In this document: positions 10,134 to 20,017 of the stretch, piece after piece
Layout: each line of letters opens with the position of its first letter
Numbering within the stretch: the stretch's first letter is position 1
Assembly: GCA_965644295.1 (NCBI GenBank)
Contig: CBFFRP010000176.1
Coordinates: forward strand, 1 to 27,686
Reading direction: 5' to 3'
Length of the DNA stretch: 27,686 nt
Source of the DNA: Paraphysomonas bandaiensis
Lineage: Eukaryota; Chrysophyceae
The notes under the pieces: model-generated
The model's database searches: none
What the model was told of the DNA's origin: nothing
Seen by the model: the letters and a program-made list of their open reading frames with translations, nothing else
Position numbers and translations under genes: made by a program

Positions 10134-10885
10134 TTACAAGAAAGAGCAACCTTCGGTGGTCACGGCCGGACAGTCACACTCATGCCACCATCGCAAAGCA
10201 TTGTCACAATATTCTTTTCCACCAGGGTTCAAAATATCTTGAATGCGTGTGCTTGTCCAGTACGCATCAGACATCATCATCATCATCATCTGCTTCGATT
10301 GCGCCAAGTTGTATAGCTATAAGATCGTTGAGTATTCTGGATAGTGTGGACATTCTTCCAATACACTCCTTTCGTTCTGTCCTTGAATTATGAGGTAGGT
10401 GTGGTGCAGCTGGGTCCATTTGTCTACGAGATACTGTCGTTTCCACTGCAGGTTATTCTACTTCTTAGTATCTGCGTCTGTCTAAAGATATGGTCGTAAA
10501 AAACCCCGACTTTTGTGAATTGGATGACTTCAAAAATAGGATAAAAGCCAGTTTACTTCTGCAACACAGATTGCTTCTGTGGGTTTTCTGTTCTGTAGCC
10601 GATATTCCGGTATTCGAGGTGAACTGTTCACCAAGTACCGCTTATATACCACGGATGTCACCAAAACCCAGTAAAAAAGCCCAAACTATTTCGTAAAACA
10701 GGAGTATTTTGGGATATTGCAAGGTAGGGTTTTCTTACTTTTTCCAGATTTTCACCTCTAAAATGCGGGAATTCCAGCACAGATGTACAGTCAGTACAAT
10801 TTCTGTGATGCTGAGTCAGATCATTCTGCAGCCCAGCAGAGAGCGAAGAGAAGCAAGTGTGTGAGTCAGCGTCCTGTGAGCACAT
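10134..10885 (-). CDS. Small unrecognised protein, three exons
   Basis: Not recognised. Exons on the minus strand: 10885-10739 (starts MCSQDADSH, Cys-rich), 10445-10365 (WKRQYLVDKWTQLHH...), 10316-10134 (...SDAYWTSTRIQDIL..., ends in TAA). The first intron (10738-10446, 293 nt) has a strong gtaaga donor and a cctgcag acceptor. The second (10364-10317, 48 nt) begins gtattg, contains tactcaac as a branch-like site and ends cttatag; it removes an in-frame TAG. Total 136 residues. A caveat: the third exon then reads the ATG repeat as a run of six Met, whereas another frame reads it as six Asp within a protein-like stretch ending in DDDDDDV. A frameshifted relic is therefore a real alternative. 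Confidence 0.35.
10271..10290. repeat. Short trinucleotide repeat (ATC/GAT)n
   Basis: Six or so ATC units in a row inside the third exon of the small minus-strand gene; on the coding strand they read as GAT/ATG repeats. Length change here would shift nothing if by whole units. Confidence 0.85.
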
Positions 10886-10976
10886 CGTTGACGAGTGAAC
10901 AGAGTCGTATCATACCTTCATATCATGCGTAGCGGAGGAGCATATAACAACAGCTGCATATAACTCTATAATCGCC
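10886..10976. promoter_or_regulatory. Candidate bidirectional promoter
   Basis: Only 91 bp separate the inferred start codons of the minus-strand small gene (10885) and the plus-strand questin-oxidase-like gene (10977). If both models are right, their promoters must overlap or one start is wrong. No sequence element was identified. Confidence 0.35.
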
Positions 10977-12333
10977 ATGTGTTCCGTTAAGCCTTCCTTC
11001 TATTATGTTCGCCCGGTGCTCAGCAGACCTTTGCATAAGTGGCTGTCGTCCTCCAGGCAGTGGGACATAGTGTACGGGGGCTTCCTTCATAACCACATCA
11101 CTCACAACTGGGTGGTGATGGGAGCGATTGGGCTGGATGATAATGAAGCGGAGTCCAAGATGCGGGTACGTGTATATGTATGGGGGAGTTGTTGGGTGAT
11201 GCTGTTTGTAGTGGTGGCGGGATGTCTACTCGAGTCATACGATTGGAGGAGCGGGTCTGGAGCCTGCACGTGATGTTGATTCGTCAATGCACTCGATAAC
11301 TCCTTCAAGCTGGTCGAAGCACATTGTTTTTTCCGACTTCTCGGACTACCCGGCATTCCTTCAATATTTTGATGATCAGTTACGGACTGGAAGCATAGAT
11401 GATGTCGTCCAACGCCACATCCCAGAGCTTATTCACGGTCTGGCTGGCTCTGCGCTACATCCGATTATACATCTTGGTCTAGGGATGGAGTCCGAGCACA
11501 AGGGCATGGTCGCAGAGGGACTTGCGTGCATGTGCTGTGCATGTCTGTCCCTGCCTCTCCCTTCATCGCCTGCACTATGGACAGAAGATTCTTCTTCACA
11601 GGGCCTTATTGATAGCGCTGTTGGATTTCTTTCGCGTGCCCAAGAGGGTTCATTTCATGACCGAGCCAAGAAGGCCAGTGAAACTCCTGAATATATGGCT
11701 CACAACATTGGCTCTTTCCAGCGGCGTCTCCTGGCCTTTACAGATTCTTCTTACCCCATGTTGGGCACCCTCAACGACGCATGTCCCCTGCGTCTACCAC
11801 CCGTTGATCAATCCATGTTTCCAGCTGTAAAGGAGGCTACTGCCCTTGCCGCTGCATCGTTTTTGGCCTCTAACTGTGAATTCTTTGTGATCCACGGATT
11901 AACGAGCCTGCACGGCCTGTTGGTAGTGATGCAGTATTTACCAGAGGACCTTCAGAGGGATGCCATCATACACTGGTGGCGGGCTGTGGCTGCCGTATTA
12001 GTGTGTCAGGGCATTCCTAATGCAGAGGGTCTCTTGGATCGTTTACACCGGTGGCAATACGCGGAGAGTGCCTACACACTCACTGATACTGGAACTGATA
12101 GCCAGGCATTCCCAGTCCCAGTTAACCACGAAGCCTGGTGGCAATCAGCTTTGCACGAAGCGCTGAAAAGCACGGATGAACACGTCCCAAAGGCAGTATA
12201 TGCTTTATGGAGATGGTCATGCTGGCAAAATATGCCGCCGCACTCGCTGGAGCTGTTCCGAGATGCTGCGGCCAATATTGTAAGACCTACTGACGGAGGA
12301 GGGCCTGAGAAGCACATATGGTTTGCAGGATGA
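10977..12333 (+). CDS. Questin oxidase-like protein
   Basis: Member of the questin-oxidase-like family, known from fungal anthraquinone pathways (GedK/AflY type), where it cleaves an anthraquinone ring oxidatively. Its role outside fungi is not known. Exon 1 (10977-11165) carries YGGFLHNHITHNW, matching the family's N-terminal Gly-Phe-x-Asn-His-x-x-His pattern. Exon 2 (11263-12333) has an ITPSSW start of the second block, then HIPELIHGLAGSALHPIIH and LGLGME, the family's hallmark, followed later by FVIHGLTSLHGL. Joined in phase 0 by a 97-nt intron (gtacgt donor; ctggag acceptor with a poor pyrimidine tract), giving 419 residues, close to the family's usual 400-450. No signal peptide or membrane segment. 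The true substrate cannot be inferred; no polyketide synthase is in the window. Confidence 0.8.
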
Positions 12334-13511
12334 TTCGGGCATATTTGGTGAAATGCACCCGAACGCTTTTCTGTCACTTGCATTGAAAGAAGTGTTCGGG
12401 TTAGGGTTTAGATTCCGAACTTTCGTACTGTTCCATTACACTTCACACTCTCATCTGCCACCGTGGTCACTATAAGCTGGGGAATGTACTTTTATCGCAT
12501 TCCGGTAATCGTCTGTTTCGAATAAATGAAAATATACTATATAACATGATCGCCCACACTATTATTGTCTGTTCCGCATGTATTACTTATGTTGCAAGCT
12601 AATTTTTATACCTGCTAATTGTCTACCGAGTAATTGAACTTCGTAACTATGTTGCCTATTCCTATTGTTTGTACAATATTTAGCTTATAGATAAATTCAC
12701 GTGACATTCATGTAGAATCTAGTGAACAGCTGGTCCCCTTGACATCTATATATATCGTATGTATGGAAGAGCCGCCGCAATAACTTGTCGACTCTCCGCT
12801 AAATGTATTGAGATCAATTAACTTCGCCTTTCAAGCACCGGCCTAGGCCTATAAAACTGTAGAACCAGTACCGATAAAAGAAGTTGTCATGGCTATACCG
12901 GTATACCGGTTCAATAAATGAATTTAGAATTCAGACTGCGTAAATTTAAATTGAACGCTTGATGATAAAAAATGTGGCGTTTCATGACAAAAGATGATGA
13001 TGGGCATAGGAGAAATAGTAAACTTGTCACAATATATATTACTCTTGAAATTTAAATAAACTTGCATGGAATTAAGTTTAGATGTAACGTACTGGGTGTA
13101 GCCTGTATGTAGTAAGTATTGATATCCAAACAACATAATTCTGAGGACAATGGAAGACTTCAAGACTTCACATATATCAAGTGTTGTATGTACTATAAAA
13201 TACGCCTATAGTCCACCTGACATCCCCGGAGGCATAAAAATAGATGTTCACATATTCTAGACAGTGTCTGTGAATAGTCTTATTACACTATTAGCAAATA
13301 AATTCATATACCAAATTAAACGTAGATAAGCAATATATTTTGCATACTGCAGACTGCTAGTAATGATGGCAGATGTCGCGATGTATAAAACGCAGATCAC
13401 GCCGCGAATACAGCACACACAACCCACGTTTATGATATAGAGGAGCACAAGAAACAGCATAACACTCTTTGGGCGAGAAGAATATCACTTATCTTCCATA
13501 CTAGTTCAGTG
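12334..13511. other. Convergent spacer, no gene seen
   Basis: Lies between the 3' ends of the questin-oxidase-like gene and the carboxylesterase. Holds two small perfect palindromes (ggcctaggcc at 12840-12849; accggtataccggt at 12897-12910) and AT-rich sequence. Frames at 12924-13460 on the minus strand look like chance. Confidence 0.5.
12521..12526 (+). terminator. Possible polyadenylation signal
   Basis: AATAAA lies 188 bp after the questin-oxidase-like stop codon. It is the first canonical hexamer downstream; in AT-rich DNA it could be chance. Confidence 0.3.
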
Positions 13512-15230
13512 CTAGACACTTCCGAAATCAGCTCTCACGGAAGAATCAATGTGTGTTATATGAAACTCACATTCATCGTGCTTGAGTCCGTGTACGACTG
13601 ATATATCTTGCTCATTAGGTATGACCAAGCATTCATCTCCTTCAAACGTATAGCTTGCCCAGTAAGGAAGGGATGGTGTGCCAACAGATATGGTATTAGG
13701 ATCATGGGTCGCACTAACGGCGAAGTTTCCCCAGTATGAACTCATTAGGTCTGCCAGCATTGAATCGACTGACGTTCCAAGAGACCAGTGGAACACATAC
13801 GGCATCTCTGCAGAATGAATAGCATAACTACTCATCATTGAAGTATATTCAAAGTGATAAAGACTGGTATTGCTCTTTCTTGCTCCCGTTTCTTGCAGTC
13901 GAGCTAACTGTTGACTAGCATGTTTAGCAGGACAGGAAAACATATCATCTCCTGTGGACCGCTGGAGCGCCCACCATTCCGTGGTGGTGATTCGTTCATG
14001 CGGTGTTGAAGGATATGTATCTGCCTTATCATACACATAGAGGTCCATAAGTTTTTGAACCTCTCTTGGTGAGTAGCCGCGATTCTCTAACCAGTAAGTT
14101 ACCAGCTCCGATTCGTTCACTCCATACCTTTGGTCAAGACACGTAAAAAGAATACCCTCGTCAGCATTAGTGCCGTGAAGAATAGGGATGTCAGCAATAT
14201 CGCCCGTATTAAGTGCTAACCATGGGTGAGTTGTCATCTCGACTCCATCCACCGTGGGTACATAAGGGCTCAGATATTTGTTAGCTTCTGTGTTAGATAT
14301 ATGGGCATTGTAGACCTCTTCTGTACTTTTCTCGAGCATGCAAGACAAGTCTGAGCAATTCAACAGAGTCTGTAATTCGATATAGACTTCCTGTGCTCGA
14401 GACATCGGCTGAGCGGTCCACTGTGCGAAGCTGCCGGACTCCACAACTGCAGCAGCGAACAGATCCCACGATGCTTTCATGGTGAGGTGGTTCGATACCG
14501 ATCCACCGCCTGCGCTCTCTCCTGCGAGAGTAACCCGAGAACTATCCCCGCCAAAAGAGACTGGCATCATATTACAATTTGATTACTCAGTGAGACAGTT
14601 GCATAACGGTATTTACTCACCAATATTTTTTTGAATCCACTGGAGGCACATACGTTGGTCTTGGAGACCATAGTTGCCACTCGAACCCATATTTGGGTCT
14701 TGCTTTCGAAGCTCCTCCGAGGCGATAAATCCAAATACATTAAGCCTATAATCAAGAGTGACAACTATAATCTTCCCACCCCAATATTCCACGATATCTT
14801 CTCCTGGGTAGAGCTTGCTGGATCCGCTTATGTAAGAACCACCATGAATAAATACATACACAGGGAGTCTCGTGTCGGGATTAGACAGCGCATCTTCTGG
14901 AGCAAATACATTTAAAAATAAACAGTCCTCACTTCCGTTGGGCCAAACACTTTGAATACAGTGTGATCCAAATGCTGTTGCATCAACCACTTCATCGCTC
15001 ATGTACTCATAAGGCTGCGGAGGGGCCCAGCGAAGTGCTCCTATTGGAGGCTTAGCGTACCGGATGCCTTTGAACGATGCGACCGCACCACTACTCGTGC
15101 CTTGAAGGACTGTACCATCCGACAACATGACCTGAGAATCAGACAGCAGCGGGGTGTCCGCACAGGCGCATAGATTCCATACACACACCGCCACGCACAC
15201 CGCCATACGCATCACAGCCAACACACTCAT
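13512..15230 (-). CDS. Secreted type-B carboxylesterase / lipase
   Basis: Alpha/beta-hydrolase of the carboxylesterase-cholinesterase family, hydrolysing carboxylic esters, probably outside the cell or in the secretory pathway. Two exons: 15230-14621 and 14560-13512, joined by a 60-nt intron (gtgagt donor, gatgccag acceptor); the joint restores QKNIVSFGGD, a conserved stretch before the nucleophile. The 552-residue length is normal. Visible: signal peptide starting MSVLAVMRMAVCVAVCV (start at 15230 chosen because an upstream ATG at 15284 would put 18 polar residues before it); oxyanion-hole HGGSY; nucleophile GESAGG; acid in TNADEGIL; catalytic His likely in IHSAEMPYVF; C-terminal YWGNFAVS and LPYWASY. 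All triad residues are present, so it should be active. Substrate unknown. Divergent from PACRG with 588 bp between. Confidence 0.9.
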
Positions 15231-15818
15231 AGAGAACAGAACAGTCTTATGGTGATAACAGCTCCTCTTACCTCCTAGAGACACTCATCACTACATAGCT
15301 ACATGTTGATGAGGTGTGCAGTGAGACTCGATCCATCTGATGAGTGCTGTGGCTATATATGCATATCTCTATACCATGTAGGTGTACAGCAGGACAGGTT
15401 AAGTACCTATGTACCTGTATGCCAGTACACACCAAACAATACAGGAGTATGATATCATGTGTATACTACTGTGTACGGGTGTGGTCGTACCCCTACACCC
15501 ATACTGATCTATACATAACCACCTCTGACAAGTTAGATCTGTAGATATACTTTTGATTGGATAGGATCATCCGAGAAATCATATTTCAGTTTTTTCGTGT
15601 CTGTTGAAGATCATGCCTATACAAGCCCCCATCGTTTCATATTGTCAGTTACATTGAGCTGGAGCAGCTGAGCTCTATTGAGGGGCGTGCTGTGTGTATG
15701 TCAGTCATATGATGCACCTCACGCTAATTACTTCAATCCATAATAGAGAAAGTTTAATACATACTACTATTCACAGTTACCTCAATTGATAGGCTGTGTA
15801 TTCACTTAAAATATTCCG
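15231..15818. other. Divergent spacer between carboxylesterase and PACRG
   Basis: Must hold both promoters. AT-rich with several gtgtatac/tacaccc stretches that can pair locally (about 15467-15505); no specific element recognised. Confidence 0.45.
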
Positions 15819-16839
15819 ATGACAACAGATCTTAGATTGAATCCCAGACGGAAACCGTTTCCGGAGACAGGCTCGGCTTTCGATGCCACTAATATGGCAA
15901 CTATTAAGGAGAGACCTGGCGGACATCACATTGGGTCCAGCGTAGATGTCGATGTCAGTGCATTTTCTCACAGTAGAAGGACTGCGAAACCAAACCCTTC
16001 TTCTTCGTTGAAGAGGGGCACTGGGTTAGGGGGAACTGTTGCGGTAAGCTTCAGTCTCTGGATGGTAGTTGTTGTAACGTACTTGTTTATAGGTACCAAA
16101 GATTACTGTCAACGCTGGACCAGATTCACCCCCTTCTAGAAAATCTAAAAGCCCAAAACGCAACCCACACTCTGCATTTGCACCTCGCGCAAACCCTCCT
16201 AATACTGAACTGAGAAGGTCTACTTTCACTCTGTGTTATTGTGAGTATTAACGTTTTATTTCGTGATGTAGATTCTATGAACGCGGCGATTTGCCCATAC
16301 AAATTGATCATGGTGGAGTTGCTAACCGTTTAGCATGGAAAGTTGAAATCCAAAAGCTTGATTTCCACCACTATCTACCAATATTTTTCGACGGCCTGAG
16401 AGAAGTTGAGCAGCCGTATGCCTTTGTTGCAGAGCAGGCTGTCCTTGACATGCTGGAAGCTGGATCTCATAAGGTCCTTCCTGTAATCCCACAGCTTATT
16501 ATTCCTATCAAAACTGCTCTGAATACACGCCAGAAGGAGGTTATCGTGAAGGTTCTCAAGATTTTGCAAGCTCTTGTAAACTGTGACACACAAAATGGAG
16601 GTGGACTCATTGGACAGGCGTTAGTGCCGTACTACCGACAGATTCTCCCAGTACTTAACATCTTTATCAACAATAATGAGAATCTCGGTGACGGTATTGA
16701 TTACAGTCAGCGGAAAAGAATGAACCTTGGTGAACTAATCTCGGAGACATTGGAACAACTTGAGATTCATGGCGGAGAAGACGCATTCATAAACATCAAA
16801 TACCTCGTCCCCACCTATCAGTCTGTTGTCATCTACTAG
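15819..16839 (+). CDS. PACRG: PACRG (parkin co-regulated gene) protein
   Basis: Axonemal protein that sits in the inner junction between A and B tubules of ciliary doublet microtubules. Exons: 15819-16043, 16093-16217, 16272-16839 (305 aa). Exon 3 is almost co-linear with animal [87 protein letters not shown]. Introns are only 49 and 54 nt. For exon 2 I chose the donor at 16218 (gtctac) because it gives TELRRFYERGD with the spacing seen in PACRG; a donor at 16233 also keeps frame but inserts five residues, and the better-looking gtgagt at 16241 breaks frame. The N-terminal about 100 residues are basic, Ser/Pro-rich and poorly conserved, as in other PACRGs. Presence implies a cilium or flagellum at some life stage. 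Confidence 0.93.
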
Positions 16840-17153
16840 TCTCTCATATAACTCTGAATCGAGGATGCAATAGGCTAATCGTCGAGATATTTGAAGTAGT
16901 AGTTGTTTTTTCCGATTTAGCGAGTGTTGTTGGAAGGTAGCTGAATTCTGAATTCTGGTACTTTGCTGACAAATCACGTATAGAGCGGATCTTCTTTCTC
17001 TGTGGCTCTACTGAATGATGTATGAATACGAATATATTTGTGGTTGTTAGTTATTTAGCTTGGTATGGTGATAAGTAAATATAGACTGGCTTGTTGAGTT
17101 TTGCTTGTAAGCAGTTCGAAGCTGTTTTTAAGGTTTTTGAATAATACAGTAGT

Positions 17154-17218
17154 CAGCGGCATTAATGGCCATTATATATTCCGGGAACTGGACTACCATT
17201 AATAGTTACCAAGCCCTG
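17154..17218 (+). mobile_element. MITE-like element, copy 1 (65 bp)
   Basis: Begins CAGCGGCATTAATGG and ends attaatagttaccaagccctg, so both ends read CAG...attaatgg in inverted orientation. The core attaatggccattatatatt is found in reverse complement in copy 2. The CAGGGC end resembles the terminus of hAT elements, including the one at 20018. Flanking octamers do not match, so a target-site duplication is not visible. Confidence 0.5.
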
Positions 17219-17582
17219 AGCTCTGAAGTAGTTTAGACAAGCTAAAATATATTGACTGTATTCAGTATCCAGCACTAACGGGACAGTATCGCTCGAAATC
17301 TACAGTTAGATTGTGTCAAGATCAAGTCTTTACATCTAGGTTCTTAAATGTCGATTTGGTTATAGTTTACTGTTTACTGTTGCTATGGATATTGCTCAGG
17401 AAACTATTCTCTAACTCTAGAATGCATTATGAAGATAGTGAACAAGGTTGCCACAGAGTGCCTGTAGCCTGTAGAGTTGCATGAACATTGTTGTCTAATA
17501 TTGTTTAGAGTTTCTTCGGAGTATAGAGAAGATACTATACTCTATATTATCTTAATAACACTCAGTTCTATATATAGCAGTA

Positions 17583-17651
17583 CAGGTCATTAATGGTAGT
17601 CCGGTTACCGGCAATTATAATGGCATTACCATTAATTGTTACCAGGCCCTG
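17583..17651 (-). mobile_element. MITE-like element, copy 2 (69 bp), inverted core
   Basis: Starts CAGGTCATTAATGG and ends attaattgttaccaggccctg. The core (attaatggtagtccggttac... ataatgg) is the reverse complement of copy 1, while the terminal taccattaat-n-gttacca-n-gccctg is in the same direction in both. About 365 bp separates the two, so they can pair as a long hairpin. Confidence 0.5.
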
Positions 17652-18145
17652 ACATAACTACCAATATTTGATATTAGGATGGTTAAAACTTATCCTTACT
17701 TCATCAAATGCAATAATAAAGACTAGTCACTTTCTTTAATTCAGAATTCAGAAAACTGAAGCAACAGTTGCTCTCCCCTCGTGTTCTTTTACTCACGTTC
17801 CTGTGAGTTCGTACTCTAAATTTCATGACACTTTTATTGATTAAGAAATAAACGACGAGTGCGGTACTGGAAATTATTAAATCATCACTTATTAAGAATA
17901 ATATATGAAAGGGTTCTAATGTAACATAAATATTACCAATTCAGCTTCCATTATTCTTGTCGTATTAGGTGAGTAGTCATTGTTGCCGGAATAATGTTTC
18001 TTCATCAGTGATATACGCATAGTAAAAGAATAATAGATAAGACAAAAAACAGCATGTCACATATTACATAGTTCCATCGAATTAAGAGGTAAAGAAAATC
18101 CTAGAAGATTTTAGAAGCTCAAATGAAACCAGGGTGAATAATCAT

Positions 18146-18676
18146 TTACTTTTCTTGGGCAATAGCACTGTGCCTTGCGACAACACAATTGTATACATTG
18201 TGCATAAAGGCGTCAAATGCAATATCTGTGTATATCATCCCCTTCTCCCTCAAACGCATTTTGAAATCTGACCGAATGATATCTTTAAGAGAGCACTGCA
18301 AGCGCGCAGATGAGAGGCTTGAATGTACATTGTGAGATCCTGTCAGCGGTGTACGCGCCAGAGGATTCATACTGAAGAAGTTCTTTTGAGACATTTGGGG
18401 TTTGGATGAAGTAAAAGAGGCACACGAATGTTCCTCGTCGAGAGGGTTGTCGTTATCTTCGATATCAGTGGCATACGCATCAATCGTATCGTCATATGGC
18501 GGAGTGGAGCCTATCGGTTGATTCACATTCACATTAAGTGATGGAGCGTCTGTTTGATCGCAATCCTTTTTTTCTTCTGAGTCAGATCTCGAAGAGCCCA
18601 CATCACTCACAGGATCATCTAGTTTAGGTAGTTTGCGGTTGTGAGTGCAGTCGCTACTGTCGTTAGTTCTCTTCAT
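18146..18676 (-). CDS. Unrecognised acidic protein with helical C terminus
   Basis: Not recognised. Starting at the ATG at 18676 (MKRTNDSSDC), it gives 176 residues: a basic NLS-like patch near the N terminus (NRKLPKLDD), an acidic, Ser-rich, likely disordered middle, then PLARTPLTGSH and a more ordered, probably helical C-terminal about 55 residues (LKDIIRSDFKMRLREKGM...). The open frame extends upstream to 18913, but that part is low complexity (repeated His-Ile from cacata repeats) and ends in tatatag just before the ATG, so it is better read as 5' leader or intron. A nuclear regulatory protein is a guess from composition only. Codon-wise the frame is clean to the TAA. Confidence 0.5.
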   Translation of the reverse strand: MKRTNDSSDCTHNRKLPKLDDPVSDVGSSRSDSEEKKDCDQTDAPSLNVNVNQPIGSTPPYDDTIDAYATDIEDNDNPLDEEHSCASFTSSKPQMSQKNFFSMNPLARTPLTGSHNVHSSLSSARLQCSLKDIIRSDFKMRLREKGMIYTDIAFDAFMHNVYNCVVARHSAIAQEK

Positions 18677-20017
18677 GCCTATATGGGTATGTATGTGTAT
18701 ATGCAGGCTGGTTATAGAGATATGAACAGACAAGTTATGTGATTCCTCAATTCGATGGTGTATGTATCCGCAAGCACGCTCTGGTCTACTTGTGCAGAGC
18801 TGTTGAAGTTGGTTTGAACTGAACCGCCCCTGCATATGTATGTATATGCCTACAGGATACGGTCCACTAGTACACATGGGTGCCGGAGATACATGTGTCT
18901 GCAGGGTGTCCATGTAGGAATTCCTACTTGTAAACTACACCAACTTCCAACGTCCACCGTTTCATTTTCAGTTTTTAAAATACAAATGTTTGAAAACGGA
19001 GTATAGTGACATGAAAACCCATATTTCTATGAAAACCACGGGTTTTATCCTTTGCAGGCTGAGAGTCTCTGTGTAGAGGGCTGCATATAGATGGGAGGGT
19101 CTCGGCTAGAAGGTTCATCTGAAGAGACACAACAAACTCCCTCCCTCTCGAGAGGACAGGAGCTGAGGACCCAGCCCACTGATATCTGGTCTGTGTTAGC
19201 GCTATTAGTGCAGTGGAGAAGCACATCAACAACCACCACACACACACATAGCTCTCCGTCCCCAACATGGACTCCATCGGCATGCCAGGCGGAGAGACAG
19301 GCTGAAATAGTTGAGAGCGAGTCCATTAGGACCATCCATGAGCATCCCAAGCCCTGATGAATAGTGCGTGAAGCGCGGGGTGTCAGTCAGAGATACAAAG
19401 ACACACAGTCTCCTCTGTTGTAAGAGACCCTCAGGATCTATCTCGATATCTCCAACAATGGTCGAAACAAACGGACAGTGCGGGTGTAACAAACTGAGGA
19501 ATGTGTTTATTAAGAGTGTTGGATTTTTCATCTTAAACGTTGGGTAGTGATAGAGAATGCCTGAAGCAGACAACTTGAAAGGTTCGTGTCAAATCAAATC
19601 GCTTCCGCTTTTCTTAAAGTTACTTATACATATTGATTGGGTCACTGTGACATGCTTCGTGTGAGTGAATATTTATATTAATTGTTCCGTTCATGTCAAT
19701 ATAGTTTGTTGTGTGGTTATGGTAAGTGTAGTAAAGACCAAAATTGGCAAAAGAGTTTGTAGTGGGTGATGCTTTGCTTTAAATCTAGTTTACGACATCA
19801 AACAACGTTTCATATCTGAACGCTCAAAAGTAAGCAACTGAGCTTAGTAGCAAAACACTCTCAATTGATAGAAATAGTGCTAGACACTTCCCATTGTATA
19901 TTTTTCCCATTTTTTTCTCAAAAAATTCATTTTTGGTTCAACAGAACGCTCCTACTAGAACAGGAAATTGTAGACATTCACAAGTTCTATTCCGTCCTTC
20001 GGCTGATATAGAGTAAG
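18677..20017. other. Spacer with one possible minus-strand coding fragment
   Basis: Apart from the frame at 19226-19531, no gene is supported. Frames on both strands overlap at 18975-19357; none carries a known domain. Confidence 0.45.
19226..19531 (-). CDS. Possible coding fragment, unknown
   Basis: The frame from the ATG at 19531 (MKNPTLLINTF) reads a protein-like hydrophobic and charged mix, including FVSTIVGDIEIDPEG and CVFVSLTDTPRFTHY. After about 65 residues it turns into Trp/Cys-rich, unlikely sequence, while a second minus frame (from about 19290, AWHADGVHVGDGEL...VGWVLSSC) then looks more protein-like. That suggests a short intron or frameshift near 19300-19340, but the only GT-AG candidate there would be 31 nt, too short to trust. 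No family assigned. Confidence 0.25.
   Translation of the reverse strand: MKNPTLLINTFLSLLHPHCPFVSTIVGDIEIDPEGLLQQRRLCVFVSLTDTPRFTHYSSGLGMLMDGPNGLALNYFSLSLRLACRWSPCWGRRAMCVCGGC

Larger units (their letters stand above)
16840..18145. other. AT-rich spacer with two short inverted mobile relics
   Basis: No gene seen. Contains the MITE-like elements at 17154-17218 and 17583-17651, described separately. Confidence 0.6.

Noticed and set aside
12395-12412. Telomere-like TTAGGG/TTTAG stretch
   Set aside because: Only about one and a half units, in the middle of gene-bearing sequence; chance is sufficient.
16241-16246. gtgagt as the PACRG exon 2 donor
   Set aside because: It leaves the wrong phase for exon 3 and would give only a 31-nt intron.
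18677-18913. 79-residue N-terminal extension of the minus-strand acidic protein
   Set aside because: His-Ile repeats from cacata microsatellite sequence and an acceptor-like tatatag just before the ATG at 18676 suggest leader or intron.
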